64,000 bases of DNA from Streptomyces liliifuscus. GTDB lineage: Bacteria > Actinomycetota > Actinomycetes > Streptomycetales > Streptomycetaceae. The DNA lies in the NCBI RefSeq assembly GCF_016598615.1, contig NZ_CP066831.1:6758001-6822000 (forward strand), in the 5' to 3' direction. How positions within the stretch are numbered: position 1 is the first letter of the stretch; each line of letters opens with the position of its first letter. This document shows, one piece after another, positions 42,819-50,817 of this stretch. The notes beneath the pieces are model-generated. The model made no database searches. It was given only the letters and a program-made list of their open reading frames with translations, and had not been told where the DNA came from. Both the position numbers and the translations under genes were made by a program.

Positions 42819-42923
42819 GGTGGGGGCTGGTCGCGCAGTTCCCCGCGCCCCTGAGATGGCTGGGGCCGGTGCGTCGGCTGCGCCCCTCTAGGGGCGCGGG
42901 GAACTGCGCGACCAGCCCCCACC
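42819..42923. repeat. Perfect 34-bp inverted pair of the GC-rich intergenic repeat
   Basis: The 34-bp arm at 42819-42852 is exactly complementary to 42890-42923, with 37 bp between. Both contain GCGCAGTTCCCCGCGCCCCT. It lies between the tRNA-Lys promoter side and the peptidoglycan-binding protein gene and could form a very stable hairpin or cruciform. A sister structure is at 54586-54676. Confidence 0.92.
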
Positions 42924-43075
42924 CACCCGCAGGCAAAAGACAACCCCCCTCCCGAACCGCCGGAGGCAACCCGTACATCATTTGGACCGTCAACATGCGA
43001 CACCCGGTGACAGTTGAGAAACTGACGGACGTGCAGAAGCGCGGACATTTCCACCAGGAGTGTGAGGGGAATCGC

Positions 43076-44455
43076 ATGGCGGCTCCGGTATTCGAGGAAT
43101 TCGATCCCGAGAGCGACTGTGACTGCCCCGGATGTACCCACTGGCGGCTTGTGCTGCCACATTCCGCGGCCACCGGATTCGGTGGCCACCCGGCGGCCCA
43201 CCGAGCGCTCGTCCTGGCCGCCGCGGCCGGCACGGCGCTCGGCGCGGGCCACGTCGTCCCGGCCGTCGCGGCCGCCGCGCACGCCCCGCGGCTGCCCGGT
43301 GCCCCCGTGGCCGACGAACCCGACACACCGCAGGGCGGCAAGACCCCGCTCCACGGCCCCGGAGGCGTTCCGGCCAAGGTCAAGGCACCCCCGACGACCC
43401 GGGCAGAGATCATCAACCGGGCCAAGGAGTGGGTCGCCGCGGAGGTGCCCTACAGCATGAGCGCGTACTGGTCCGACGGGTACCGCCAGGACTGCTCGGG
43501 CTTCGTCTCGATGGCCTGGAACCTCGGCGGGAACGAATGGACGGGCAGCCTCGACAAGTTCGGCGTCCGGATTCCCCGGGAGCAGCTGGAGCCCGGTGAC
43601 ATTCTCCTGTTCCACAATCCGGCGGACCCCGAGAAGGGGTCGCACGTCGTGATTTTCGGGGGCTGGACGGATTACACGCAGGACTACTACATCGCGTACG
43701 AGGAGGCCCGCCCGCGCGCCCGCAAGCAGGCCACTCCGTACGCCTACTGGAAGCATTCGGACCGCTATCTGGCGTACCGCTACAAGGGGCTGAAAGTGGG
43801 AACGGAAGGCGTGGATCCGGCTTCTCCGGCCGACCCGAAGACCCCGGCCGCTCCGGCCACTCCCGTCGCCTCACCGGGGACGAGGCCGACGGCGGTTCCC
43901 TATCCGGGGGCGGAGGCCTTCAGGCCCGGGGCGAGCAACGCCAATGTCACCCGGCTGGGGCGGATGCTCGTCGAGCGGGGCGCGAGCGCGTACTACTCGG
44001 CGGGGCCGGGGCCGCGCTGGTCGGAGGCGGACCGCAGGGCCACCCAGGCGTTCCAGCGGGCGCAGGGCTGGACGGGGGCGGACGCGGACGGCTTCCCCGG
44101 GCCCGCGACCTGGGCGTACCTGGTGAGTGACAAGGGACGGGACATCGTCGCCCCGAGCGGCGGCAGTTCCGGCAAGCCCGGGCGGCCCCCGGCCGGGGGT
44201 GTCGCCTCGCACGGCGTCCCCGGCTACCCCGGGCGGGCGCTGTTCCGGCCGGGCGCCAGCAACGAGTACGTCACCCGGCTCGGGAAGCAGCTGGTGAAGA
44301 AGGGGTTCGGCAAGCACTACACGCAGGGGCCCGGACCGCGCTGGGGCGAGGGCGACCGGCGCAATGTCGAGGCGTTCCAGCGCGCACAGGGGTGGCGCGG
44401 CGGTGCGGCCGACGGCTACCCGGGTCCGGAGACCTGGCGGCGGCTCTTCTCCTGA
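43076..44455 (+). CDS. NlpC/P60-type protein with two peptidoglycan-binding domains
   Basis: A 459-residue cell-wall protein. The first 30 residues are unusual: FEEFDPESDCDCPGCTHWR with a CxCxxC cluster before the membrane-directing hydrophobic segment (44-70). A catalytic domain follows at about 105-265, NlpC/P60-like, with Cys140 (QDCSGFVSMAWN) and a His in GSHVVIFGG. After a Pro/Ala linker come two peptidoglycan-binding repeats (about 280-350 and 390-459) sharing FRPGAS-N-VTRLG and GPGPRW. ATG 43076 follows GAGGGG. It probably hydrolyses or crosslinks wall peptides near the tip-glycan genes. Confidence 0.87.
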   Translation: MAAPVFEEFDPESDCDCPGCTHWRLVLPHSAATGFGGHPAAHRALVLAAAAGTALGAGHVVPAVAAAAHAPRLPGAPVADEPDTPQGGKTPLHGPGGVPAKVKAPPTTRAEIINRAKEWVAAEVPYSMSAYWSDGYRQDCSGFVSMAWNLGGNEWTGSLDKFGVRIPREQLEPGDILLFHNPADPEKGSHVVIFGGWTDYTQDYYIAYEEARPRARKQATPYAYWKHSDRYLAYRYKGLKVGTEGVDPASPADPKTPAAPATPVASPGTRPTAVPYPGAEAFRPGASNANVTRLGRMLVERGASAYYSAGPGPRWSEADRRATQAFQRAQGWTGADADGFPGPATWAYLVSDKGRDIVAPSGGSSGKPGRPPAGGVASHGVPGYPGRALFRPGASNEYVTRLGKQLVKKGFGKHYTQGPGPRWGEGDRRNVEAFQRAQGWRGGAADGYPGPETWRRLFS

Positions 44456-44568
44456 GGACGCGGATCTCCCAAGGGGCCGGATCACGTCAGGAGCCGGGCC
44501 GTTCGGACGGCTCCTGACGGCACTTCTCTCATGACAGTTCTTCCTGGCGCGGAGGCACGGAGGCACGT

Positions 44569-45741
44569 ATGAGTACGACGACTGAACAGTCCCCGGAGTC
44601 CGAGGGGACCCCAGAGGCGGGCGGTCGGGACACGGGTGGCCGCGGGGCGCGGCTCATCCACAACGAGGCGACCACCGAGATCCCGGTCCACCTGCTCTTC
44701 CGCGACGAGCCCGAGCCGGTGTCCGTGCCGCTCGCGCCCGCCGTCGTGAGCCGGCGGCGGGGCACGGGCGAGCAGCCGAGGGTCACCCGGCGCCCGCCCG
44801 CGCCGGTGCGGCCGCGGCCGGTGGTGGAGGTGGACCCCGACCTGGTGGAGCGGCCCGCGGGCGTACTGCCGGGCATGGTCGGGGCACTGGCCGGTGCCGT
44901 CGGCGCGGCGGGCTGTGTCCTCGCGTCGTGGTGGGCGGGTGTGCTGCCGCCGCTCGCCGTGGACGCGCTGGGGCTGCCGGTGCGGATGAGTGCCGGGCTC
45001 GGGGTGCCGCAGTGGGCGGCGCTCGCCGGGGCCGGGGCGCTCACCCTGTTCGGCTTCGGCGGACTGGCCCGCGGCCGTACCGGACGCGCCTGGGTGCTCG
45101 GCCTCTTCGGCCGCTACCGGGGCACGGTCAGGCGCACCGGACTCATGTGGGTGAACCCGCTGGTGCTGCGCCGCCGGATCGACGTACGTCTGCGGCACTG
45201 GCGCAGCGATCCGATGCCGGCGGTCGACGCGAACGGGGTCGCGCTCAGGGTCGTGGTGCTCGTCGTCTGGCGGGTGCGGGACACCGCGCGCGCCGCGCTC
45301 GGCGTCGAGGACCACCAGCGGTATCTGCGCGAGTGCGTGGAGGCTGCGCTCGCCCGGGTGCTCGCGCAGCTGCCGGCCGATGTCGCGCCCAACTCGCCGA
45401 GGGCCGCCGAGTCCGCGACCCTGCGCAACACCGAGGCCGTCGGCGACTCGCTGACCCGGATCGTGGCCGCGGACGCGGCGGCGGCCGGCCTCCAGGTGTT
45501 CTCGGCGCAGCCGCTGCGCGTCGAGTACGCCCCCGAGGTCGCCGCCGTGATGCAGCGCCGCCGGATCGCGGCACTCGACGCGCAGCACCGCGACAAGGTC
45601 CTCACCTCGGTCGTCGACTCCGTGGAGGACACGGTGACCCGGCTGACCGTGCGCGGGCTCGTCGAACTCGACGACTACGAGCGCAAGGCTCTGGTGAAGG
45701 ATCTGACGGTGGCGTTCTATACGGGACATGGAGATCGCTGA
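44569..45741 (+). CDS. Band-7/SPFH-domain membrane protein
   Basis: A 390-residue protein. The N-terminal 105 residues are disordered and Pro/Arg-rich. Two hydrophobic segments follow at about 105-128 and 145-163. The SPFH region begins at RRTGLMWVNPLVLRRRIDVRLRHWRSDPMPAVDANGVALRV and continues to the coiled part with AVMQRRRIAALDAQHRDKVLTSVVDSVEDTVTRL. SPFH proteins scaffold membrane microdomains. The last 14 bp overlap the P-loop kinase gene, so the two are coupled. A role in organising the tip or wall machinery is only suggested by location. Confidence 0.87.
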   Translation: MSTTTEQSPESEGTPEAGGRDTGGRGARLIHNEATTEIPVHLLFRDEPEPVSVPLAPAVVSRRRGTGEQPRVTRRPPAPVRPRPVVEVDPDLVERPAGVLPGMVGALAGAVGAAGCVLASWWAGVLPPLAVDALGLPVRMSAGLGVPQWAALAGAGALTLFGFGGLARGRTGRAWVLGLFGRYRGTVRRTGLMWVNPLVLRRRIDVRLRHWRSDPMPAVDANGVALRVVVLVVWRVRDTARAALGVEDHQRYLRECVEAALARVLAQLPADVAPNSPRAAESATLRNTEAVGDSLTRIVAADAAAAGLQVFSAQPLRVEYAPEVAAVMQRRRIAALDAQHRDKVLTSVVDSVEDTVTRLTVRGLVELDDYERKALVKDLTVAFYTGHGDR

Positions 45742-46471
45742 CCGCCGTACCCCCACCGGTGACCGCCGCACCCCCGACGACGAACACCGCACCCCCGCCG
45801 GAGACCACGTCACCCCTGCCGGAGACGACCTCACCCTCGCCGGGCTCGCCTCGGACGCCTGGAGCCTGACCGACGGAACACCGCGCGCCGTGCTGGGCCT
45901 CGCCGGCCCGCCCGGCGCCGGCAAGTCGACCCTCGCCCGCGCCCTCGTCGCGCACCTGGGGGAGGGGGCCGCCTATCTGCCGCTCGACGGCTTCCATCTC
46001 TCCAACGCCCAGTTGGAGCGCCTCGGCCTCACCGCCCGCAAGGGCTCCGAGCCGAGCTTCGACGTGTGGGGGTACGTCGACCTGCTGCGCCGGGTCCTCG
46101 ACGAGACCGGCCGCGACATCTACGTACCGGACTTCGACCGCACGCTCCACGAGCCGGTCGCCGCACGGCACGTGGTGCCCCCGACGGCCCGGCTGATCGT
46201 CACGGAGGGGAACTACCTCGCCTGCGACCTGCCGGGATGGCGGGAGGCGTATGTGTTCATGGGGGAGTGCTGGTACGTCGAGGCGCCCGGGGAGGTGCGC
46301 CGGGTGAGGCTGGTGGAGCGGCAGTTGGCGGGCGGGAGGGACGAGGTCCGGGCCCGGGCCTGGGTCGCCACCAACGACGACCCGAACGGCGAAATGGTGG
46401 AGAAGTCCCGGGACCGCTGCCACCGAATCCTCTCCACTATTGGTATGGACATGTTCAACAGTCAGCAATAA
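45728..46471 (+). CDS. P-loop nucleoside/sugar kinase-family protein
   Basis: A 247-residue kinase of the uridine-kinase/phosphoribulokinase/FrcK-like group. The Walker A motif GPPGAGKST is at 60-68, PLDGFHLSN is the substrate-side Asp loop, DFDRTLHEPV and the IVTEGNYL strand follow, and a C-terminal R-rich lid (RVRLVERQLAGGRDEVRARAWV) is present. The first 40 residues contain four RTP/GD-type short repeats not seen in the family core and may be disordered or non-native; an internal start is possible. It overlaps the band-7 gene by 14 bp. The substrate is unknown. Its stop is 6 bp before the dre-like site. Confidence 0.86.
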   Translation: MEIADRRTPTGDRRTPDDEHRTPAGDHVTPAGDDLTLAGLASDAWSLTDGTPRAVLGLAGPPGAGKSTLARALVAHLGEGAAYLPLDGFHLSNAQLERLGLTARKGSEPSFDVWGYVDLLRRVLDETGRDIYVPDFDRTLHEPVAARHVVPPTARLIVTEGNYLACDLPGWREAYVFMGECWYVEAPGEVRRVRLVERQLAGGRDEVRARAWVATNDDPNGEMVEKSRDRCHRILSTIGMDMFNSQQ

Positions 46472-46477
46472 TCTGGG

Positions 46478-46493
46478 ACTTGGTCTAGACCTG
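46478..46493. promoter_or_regulatory. DasR-type operator (dre site)
   Basis: ACTTGGTCTAGACCTG has the complete core TGGTCTAGACC of the DasR responsive element, 74 bp before the LPMO start. DasR is the GntR regulator that senses GlcN-6-P and represses chitin and GlcNAc genes in Streptomyces. This suggests the chitin/cellulose-active oxidase downstream is de-repressed when amino sugars are available. Confidence 0.85.
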
Positions 46494-46567
46494 CATCATC
46501 GCCACACGCATCGCGATGCGCACGCACAGCTCACGGAACTTCCCCCACGTTCTCCAGGAGCGGCAGC

Positions 46568-47170
46568 ATGCGGAAAAAGACGAAGTTGTACGCCGCCGCG
46601 GTCGGCCTCGCCACCACGGGAGCGCTCGTGCTCTCCAGCGGCGGTGCCACCGGCCACGGCTACACCGACCTCCCCATCAGCCGGCAGAAGCTCTGCCAGA
46701 ACGGCTCCGTGACCAACTGCGGCGCCATCCAGTGGGAGCCCCAGAGCGTCGAGGGCCCCAAGGGCTTCCCGGCGGCCGGGCCCGCGGACGGGCAGATCTG
46801 CTCCGCGAACCACACCAACTTCGGCGCGCTCGACAAGGCGACGACGCCCTCGGGCGGTGCCTGGCCGACGACCAGGGTCAGCGGAGGGCAGAGCTACAGC
46901 TTCCGCTGGCAGTTCACGGCCCGGCACTCCACGACCGACTTCAAGTACTACATCACCAAGAACGGCTGGAACCAGAACGCTCCGCTGACCCGGTCCGCGC
47001 TGGTCACAGCCCCGTTCCTGACCGTCCCCTACAGCGGCCAGCCGCCGGCGACGCTCTCGCACAGCGGCACCCTGCCGACCGGCAAGAGCGGTCACCACGT
47101 CATCCTCGCGGTGTGGACGATCGCCGACACGGCGAACGCGTTCTACGCCTGCTCGGACGTGACGTTCTGA
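46568..47170 (+). CDS. Lytic polysaccharide monooxygenase, AA10 family
   Basis: A 200-residue secreted copper enzyme that cleaves chitin or cellulose oxidatively. The signal peptide is residues 1-29, and cleavage leaves His30 (HGYTDLPISRQ) as the N-terminal copper ligand. The second ligand is His120 (FTARH), and the axial aromatic is Phe192 (NAFYACSDVTF). Four cysteines fit the two usual disulfides. It has a single domain with no binding module. A dre-like site upstream implies DasR control. It is four genes from cslA; in S. lividans an LPMO of this neighbourhood is implicated in exposing the tip glycan. Confidence 0.94.
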   Translation: MRKKTKLYAAAVGLATTGALVLSSGGATGHGYTDLPISRQKLCQNGSVTNCGAIQWEPQSVEGPKGFPAAGPADGQICSANHTNFGALDKATTPSGGAWPTTRVSGGQSYSFRWQFTARHSTTDFKYYITKNGWNQNAPLTRSALVTAPFLTVPYSGQPPATLSHSGTLPTGKSGHHVILAVWTIADTANAFYACSDVTF

Positions 47171-47305
47171 GCGCCCGCCACCCGTTCGCCGCGCAACTCT
47201 GAGCATCTCTTGAGGCTCTTGCCCGCCCCCCACGGGTAGGTTCCACGCACGTCGACATGACCATGACGGCGTGCGTGGAGCTGTACCGAACATCGGGGGA
47301 TGTCG

Positions 47306-47836
47306 ATGGACTTCATGTTCTATGCGGTGCCGGGCCTGATCATGGCCGTGACCGTCTTCCTGGCGGCCAGGGTGATCCGCCGCGCGCTGGAGCTCAGGCG
47401 CGCGTGGAACAGCGGGCTGACCGCCGAGGCGCGCTGTCTGCGCACGTACACGACGACCAGCGGCGGCAGCGGCGACTCCTCCGTGCGCACGACGCTGCAC
47501 CACGTGTACGAGTTCACGGCCCGGGACGGGCGCACCATCCGTTTCGAGGAGGAGGACGGGCCGGGCACGACCGTCGAGGGCGACATCGTCGTCGTGCACT
47601 ACGCCGAGGGCGAGACCGTGAAGGCCACGGCCCAGGCGCCGAGCCACGTCAGGAACACGGCCTCCACCGTGGGCATCCTGACGTTCCTCTCCGTGGTCGT
47701 GGTGTTCTGCGTCGGCTTCATGGTCACGTACACCGAGGCCTTCGGCGACAACTCCTTCATGGACGACGACCCTTCCGTGAACAAGGTGGACGAGCCGCCC
47801 TCGCTCGACGACATGCCGTACAACAAGGTGCCGTGA
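47306..47836 (+). CDS. DUF3592-type membrane protein
   Basis: A protein of about 176 residues with helices at about 3-22 and 121-143. An extracellular-type beta domain lies between (AEARCLRTYTTTSGGSGDSSVRTTLHHVYEFTARDGRTIRFEEEDGPGTTVEGDIVVVHYAEG), which matches the DUF3592 pattern; the tail is acidic. Function is unknown. ATG 47306 gives better spacing from GGGGGA than ATG 47300. It stands alone between the LPMO and acyl-CoA synthetase genes. Confidence 0.82.
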   Translation: MDFMFYAVPGLIMAVTVFLAARVIRRALELRRAWNSGLTAEARCLRTYTTTSGGSGDSSVRTTLHHVYEFTARDGRTIRFEEEDGPGTTVEGDIVVVHYAEGETVKATAQAPSHVRNTASTVGILTFLSVVVVFCVGFMVTYTEAFGDNSFMDDDPSVNKVDEPPSLDDMPYNKVP

Positions 47837-47862
47837 CCCTTCCGCGCCTGACCCTCCACATC

Positions 47863-47875
47863 TGACGCACCGTCA
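47863..47875. promoter_or_regulatory. Dyad TGACGCACCGTCA before the acyl-CoA synthetase gene
   Basis: Five-base arms TGACG/CGTCA around CAC lie 17 bp before the ATG at 47892. A second partial dyad (CGCACC, GGTGCG) overlaps. The position fits a repressor site for a fatty-acid or steroid-type acyl-CoA gene, which is inference. Confidence 0.45.
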
Positions 47876-47891
47876 ATTATGGTGCGCCTCC

Positions 47892-49565
47892 ATGGGATCC
47901 AGAAGCGTGGGGACCGGCGCACGGACCGTCGCGGAGCTCGTGCAGGACCGGTGGGGCGACCACCGGCCGGGGCTGTGGTTCGAGGAGCGGACCCTGACCC
48001 ACCACCAGGTGGCCGCGGGCGCGGCGGCGCGGGCCGCACTGCTGACCGACCTGCTGCCGCCCGGCGCGGAACCACATGTGGGCGTGCTGCTCGACAACAC
48101 CCCCGAATTCCCGCTGTGGCTGAGCGCGGCGGCCCTGGCGGGCGCGGCCGTCGCCGGGATCAATCCCACCCGCCGCGGCCCCGAACTCGCCCGCGACATC
48201 CTGCACACCGATTGCCGCGTCCTGGTCACCGAGCGGGCCCACCTCCCCCTCCTCGACGGACTCGAACTCCCGGGCCTGCGACTGCTGGTGACCGACACCG
48301 AGGCGTACGAGCAACTGCTCGCGCCGTACGCGGACGCGCGCCCCGAACCGACGCGGGCCACGCCGGGAAGCCGCTTCCTCCTGTACTTCACCTCCGGCTC
48401 GACGGGGGCGCCCAAGGCGGCGATCTGCTCGCAGGGGCGGCTCGCGGCGGCCGGGCGGTCGCTCGTCGGCCACTTCGGGGTGCGCGCGGACGACGTGCAC
48501 TACATCTGCATGCCGATGTTCCACGGCAACGCGGTCATCGCGGACTGGGCCCCCGCCCTCGCGGCGGGCGCGGGCGTCGCACTGCGGCGACGGTTCTCGG
48601 CCTCGGGCTTCCTGACGGACGTACGGGCGTACGGGGCCACGTACTTCACGTACGTGGGACGGGCCGTGCAGTACATCCTGGCCACCCCCGCCCGCGCCGA
48701 CGACCGCGACAACCCGCTGCGGACGGGCTTCGGGACGGAGGCGGGGGCGGTGGACGCGGCCGCCTTCGAGGAGCGGTTCGGGGTGCGGCTGGTGGAGGGG
48801 TACGGGTCCTCCGAGGGCGGGGCGGCGATCCAGCGGACCCCCGGCACACCGAAGGGGGCGATCGGGCGGGCCGCGCCGGGCGACGACCTCGCGGTGGTCG
48901 ACCCGGTGAGCCGCACGGAGTGCCCCGCGGCGGCCTTCGGACCCGACGGCAGGCTGCTCAACGGGCGGGACGCCATAGGCGAGCTGGTGAACCGCGGGCC
49001 CAACCCGTTCGAGGGCTACTGGCGCAACGAGGCGGCGGAGGCCGCCCGACAGCGCGACGGCTGGTACTGGACCGGGGATCTCTTCTACCGGGACACCGAC
49101 GGGTTCCTGTACTTCGCGGGGCGCACGGACGACCGGCTCCGCGTCGACAGCGAGAACCTGGCCGCCGCGGTGATCGAGAACATCCTCGCCCGCTACGGGG
49201 ACGCCGCCGCAGTCGCCGTGTACGCGGTGCCGGATCCGGTGGCCGGGGACCAGGTGATGGCGACGCTGGCGCTGCGGGAGGCGGCGGAGTTCGACCCGCT
49301 CCGGTTCGCCGGCTTCCTGCTGGCCCAGCCGGACCTGGGCACCAAGATGGCCCCCCGCTTCGTACGGATCGTGGACCGCATGCCCGTCACCGCCACCAAC
49401 AAGATCCACCGGGTCGGGCTGCGGCGGGAGGGGTTCCGGTGCGCGGATCCGGTGTGGTGGCGACCGCCGGGGGAGTCCGGGTACCGGCGGCTGGACGAGG
49501 CGGACCTGGCGGAGCTCATGGAGCGGTACCGGGCGCGGGGGCGCGAGGAACTGCTGGTGAGGTAG
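47892..49565 (+). CDS. AMP-binding acyl-CoA synthetase
   Basis: A 557-residue ANL-superfamily ligase that activates a carboxylic acid as acyl-AMP and then the CoA thioester. Motifs are the P-loop LLYFTSGSTGAPKAA, the A5-type GYGSSEGGAAIQRTPG, A7 WYWTGDLFYRDTDGFLYFAGRTDDRLRVDSENL, and the A10 lysine region TATNKIHRVGLRREG. The insert CSQGRLAAAGRS resembles long-chain fatty acyl ligases. It is monocistronic, followed by a tRNA-Lys on the opposite strand. The substrate is not predictable. Confidence 0.92.
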   Translation: MGSRSVGTGARTVAELVQDRWGDHRPGLWFEERTLTHHQVAAGAAARAALLTDLLPPGAEPHVGVLLDNTPEFPLWLSAAALAGAAVAGINPTRRGPELARDILHTDCRVLVTERAHLPLLDGLELPGLRLLVTDTEAYEQLLAPYADARPEPTRATPGSRFLLYFTSGSTGAPKAAICSQGRLAAAGRSLVGHFGVRADDVHYICMPMFHGNAVIADWAPALAAGAGVALRRRFSASGFLTDVRAYGATYFTYVGRAVQYILATPARADDRDNPLRTGFGTEAGAVDAAAFEERFGVRLVEGYGSSEGGAAIQRTPGTPKGAIGRAAPGDDLAVVDPVSRTECPAAAFGPDGRLLNGRDAIGELVNRGPNPFEGYWRNEAAEAARQRDGWYWTGDLFYRDTDGFLYFAGRTDDRLRVDSENLAAAVIENILARYGDAAAVAVYAVPDPVAGDQVMATLALREAAEFDPLRFAGFLLAQPDLGTKMAPRFVRIVDRMPVTATNKIHRVGLRREGFRCADPVWWRPPGESGYRRLDEADLAELMERYRARGREELLVR

Positions 49566-49612
49566 GGCCGGACCCGTCACGGCCCGTCGACCGGGCTCAG
49601 GGAGGGGGTACG

Positions 49613-49643
49613 CGAAAGGCCCCCGCTCTCGCGGAGGCCTTCG
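49613..49643 (-). terminator. Terminator downstream of tRNA-Lys copy 2
   Basis: CGAAAGGCCCCCGC and GCGGAGGCCTTCG form a stem with one bulge and one mismatch around TCTC. It lies six bases past the tRNA 3' end and may serve the convergent acyl-CoA synthetase transcript as well. Confidence 0.7.
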
Positions 49644-49648
49644 TGTTG

Positions 49649-49722
49649 TGCGCCGCCAGGGACTCGAACCCCGGACCCGCTGATTAAGAGTCAGCTGCTC
49701 TAACCAACTGAGCTAGCGGCGC
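49649..49722 (-). tRNA. tRNA-Lys (CTT anticodon), second copy
   Basis: Identical over all 74 positions to the tRNA at 42679-42752, with anticodon CTT and unencoded CCA. Sequences outside the gene differ between the copies except for the general hairpin arrangement downstream. No integrase gene or attachment-site remnant is next to it. Confidence 0.97.
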
Positions 49723-49729
49723 ATGACTC

Positions 49730-49756
49730 TCGCCAACCGCTTTTCGCGGCTGGCGA
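49730..49756 (-). terminator. Hairpin between IclR gene and tRNA-Lys
   Basis: TCGCCAACCGC at 49730-49740 pairs with GCGGCTGGCGA at 49746-49756 with one mismatch around TTTTC. It lies between the IclR stop and the tRNA 5' end, so it probably ends the IclR transcript. The adjacent A/T-rich stretch AGAAAAAATAATACC (near 49758-49772) is upstream of the tRNA and may carry its promoter -10. Confidence 0.65.
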
Positions 49757-49809
49757 CAGAAAAAATAATACCTGGTCCGAGCGGGTGCTCCGGACCACGC
49801 CGCCGGCGC

Positions 49810-50571
49810 TCAGATCGCGAGCGAGAGCAGTACGGGCGCCGCGCCCCGGTTCAGGGTGTCCGCCGCCTCGCGCAGCCGGTGGGCGTGGGACACCGGGAGG
49901 GAGAGGGCGAGGCAGCCCACGGCCGAGCCGGCCGTGATGGGTACCGCCGCGCACACCGTGCCGACCGCGTACTCCTGGAGGTCGAGCACGGGAACGGTGG
50001 GTGCCTGGGCGTCGAGCCGGGACAGGAGCGCGCGCTCGTTCGTGATGGTGCGCGAGGTGAGGCGGGCCATCCGGTGGCGGGAGAGGTGGTCGCGCCGGCC
50101 GTTGAGGTCGAGCTGGCCGAGAAGGCTCTTGCCGATCGCGCTGGCGTGGGCGGAGGAGCGGAAGTCCACCCATTCGTTGACCGCCGGGGTGGTCGGGCTG
50201 TCGGCCCACTGGGAGACGTGGATCTCGCCGTCCACGTACCGGCTCATGTAGACGGCGGCGCCGACCGAGTCGCGCAGCCGGTCGAGGTTCCGCTGGAGCT
50301 GGGCGCGCAGCGCCTCGTCCCGGTCGTGGGCGGAACCGAGCCTGCCGAGCGCCGCCCCGGAGACGTACGCCCCGTCGGCGATCTGCTCGACGTACCCCTC
50401 GCGGCGCAGCATCCGCAGGAGCGCGGTGAGGCGCTCCGTGCCGAGGCCGGTGCGGCTGGCGAGTTCGGCGTCCGTGACACCGGTGGTGTGCCGCGCCGCC
50501 ACGGTCTCCAGAACGCGCAGGGCGTCCTGGGCCGAGTGGTACGGCACGGTCGGCTCGTGCTTCAGCGCCAC
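49810..50571 (-). CDS. IclR-family transcriptional regulator
   Basis: A 253-residue regulator. The start GTG 50571 (KHEPTVPYHSAQDALRVLETVA) has AAGGGG seven bases upstream and is the typical start of this Streptomyces subfamily. The N-terminal winged helix is DALRVLETVAARHTTGVTDAELASRTGLGTERLTALLRMLRREGYVE. The effector domain has YMSRYVDGEIHVSQWADS, the conserved SSAHASAIGKSLLGQL and the final AVPITAGSAVGCLALSLP. It sits directly after the ABC transporter operon on the same strand and may control it and the catabolic genes; this is inferred. Confidence 0.9.
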   Translation of the reverse strand: MALKHEPTVPYHSAQDALRVLETVAARHTTGVTDAELASRTGLGTERLTALLRMLRREGYVEQIADGAYVSGAALGRLGSAHDRDEALRAQLQRNLDRLRDSVGAAVYMSRYVDGEIHVSQWADSPTTPAVNEWVDFRSSAHASAIGKSLLGQLDLNGRRDHLSRHRMARLTSRTITNERALLSRLDAQAPTVPVLDLQEYAVGTVCAAVPITAGSAVGCLALSLPVSHAHRLREAADTLNRGAAPVLLSLAI

Positions 50572-50817
50572 GGTGGGTCCCCTTGCGCTTTTCGGCCCGG
50601 CTTTCACTTCAACGCAGCCCGGACGGCCGGGCCCCCTCCACGATAACCGCCAAGAGGCTTACGGGGAGGGGCTGTTGGCGAGATTGGTGGCTCGTTCCAG
50701 TCCCCTCAACAGCGGGGCATCCTTCTGGCATATGCCAAAGTCATGCCCCATCGGCTCAGCCTCGGTACCTCGCCGTCTCCACTTCTTGAAGACCGCCGGT
50801 GACGCTCCCGGGGGGGA

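Noticed and set aside
47879..49687. 602-codon plus frame overlapping the acyl-CoA synthetase
   Set aside because: Arg/Gly-rich shadow frame ending in the translated tRNA; the synthetase frame has all motifs.
42679..49722. tRNA-Lys copies as attachment sites of an integrated element
   Set aside because: There is no integrase, excisionase or replication gene between or beside them, and the enclosed genes are ordinary chromosomal ones.
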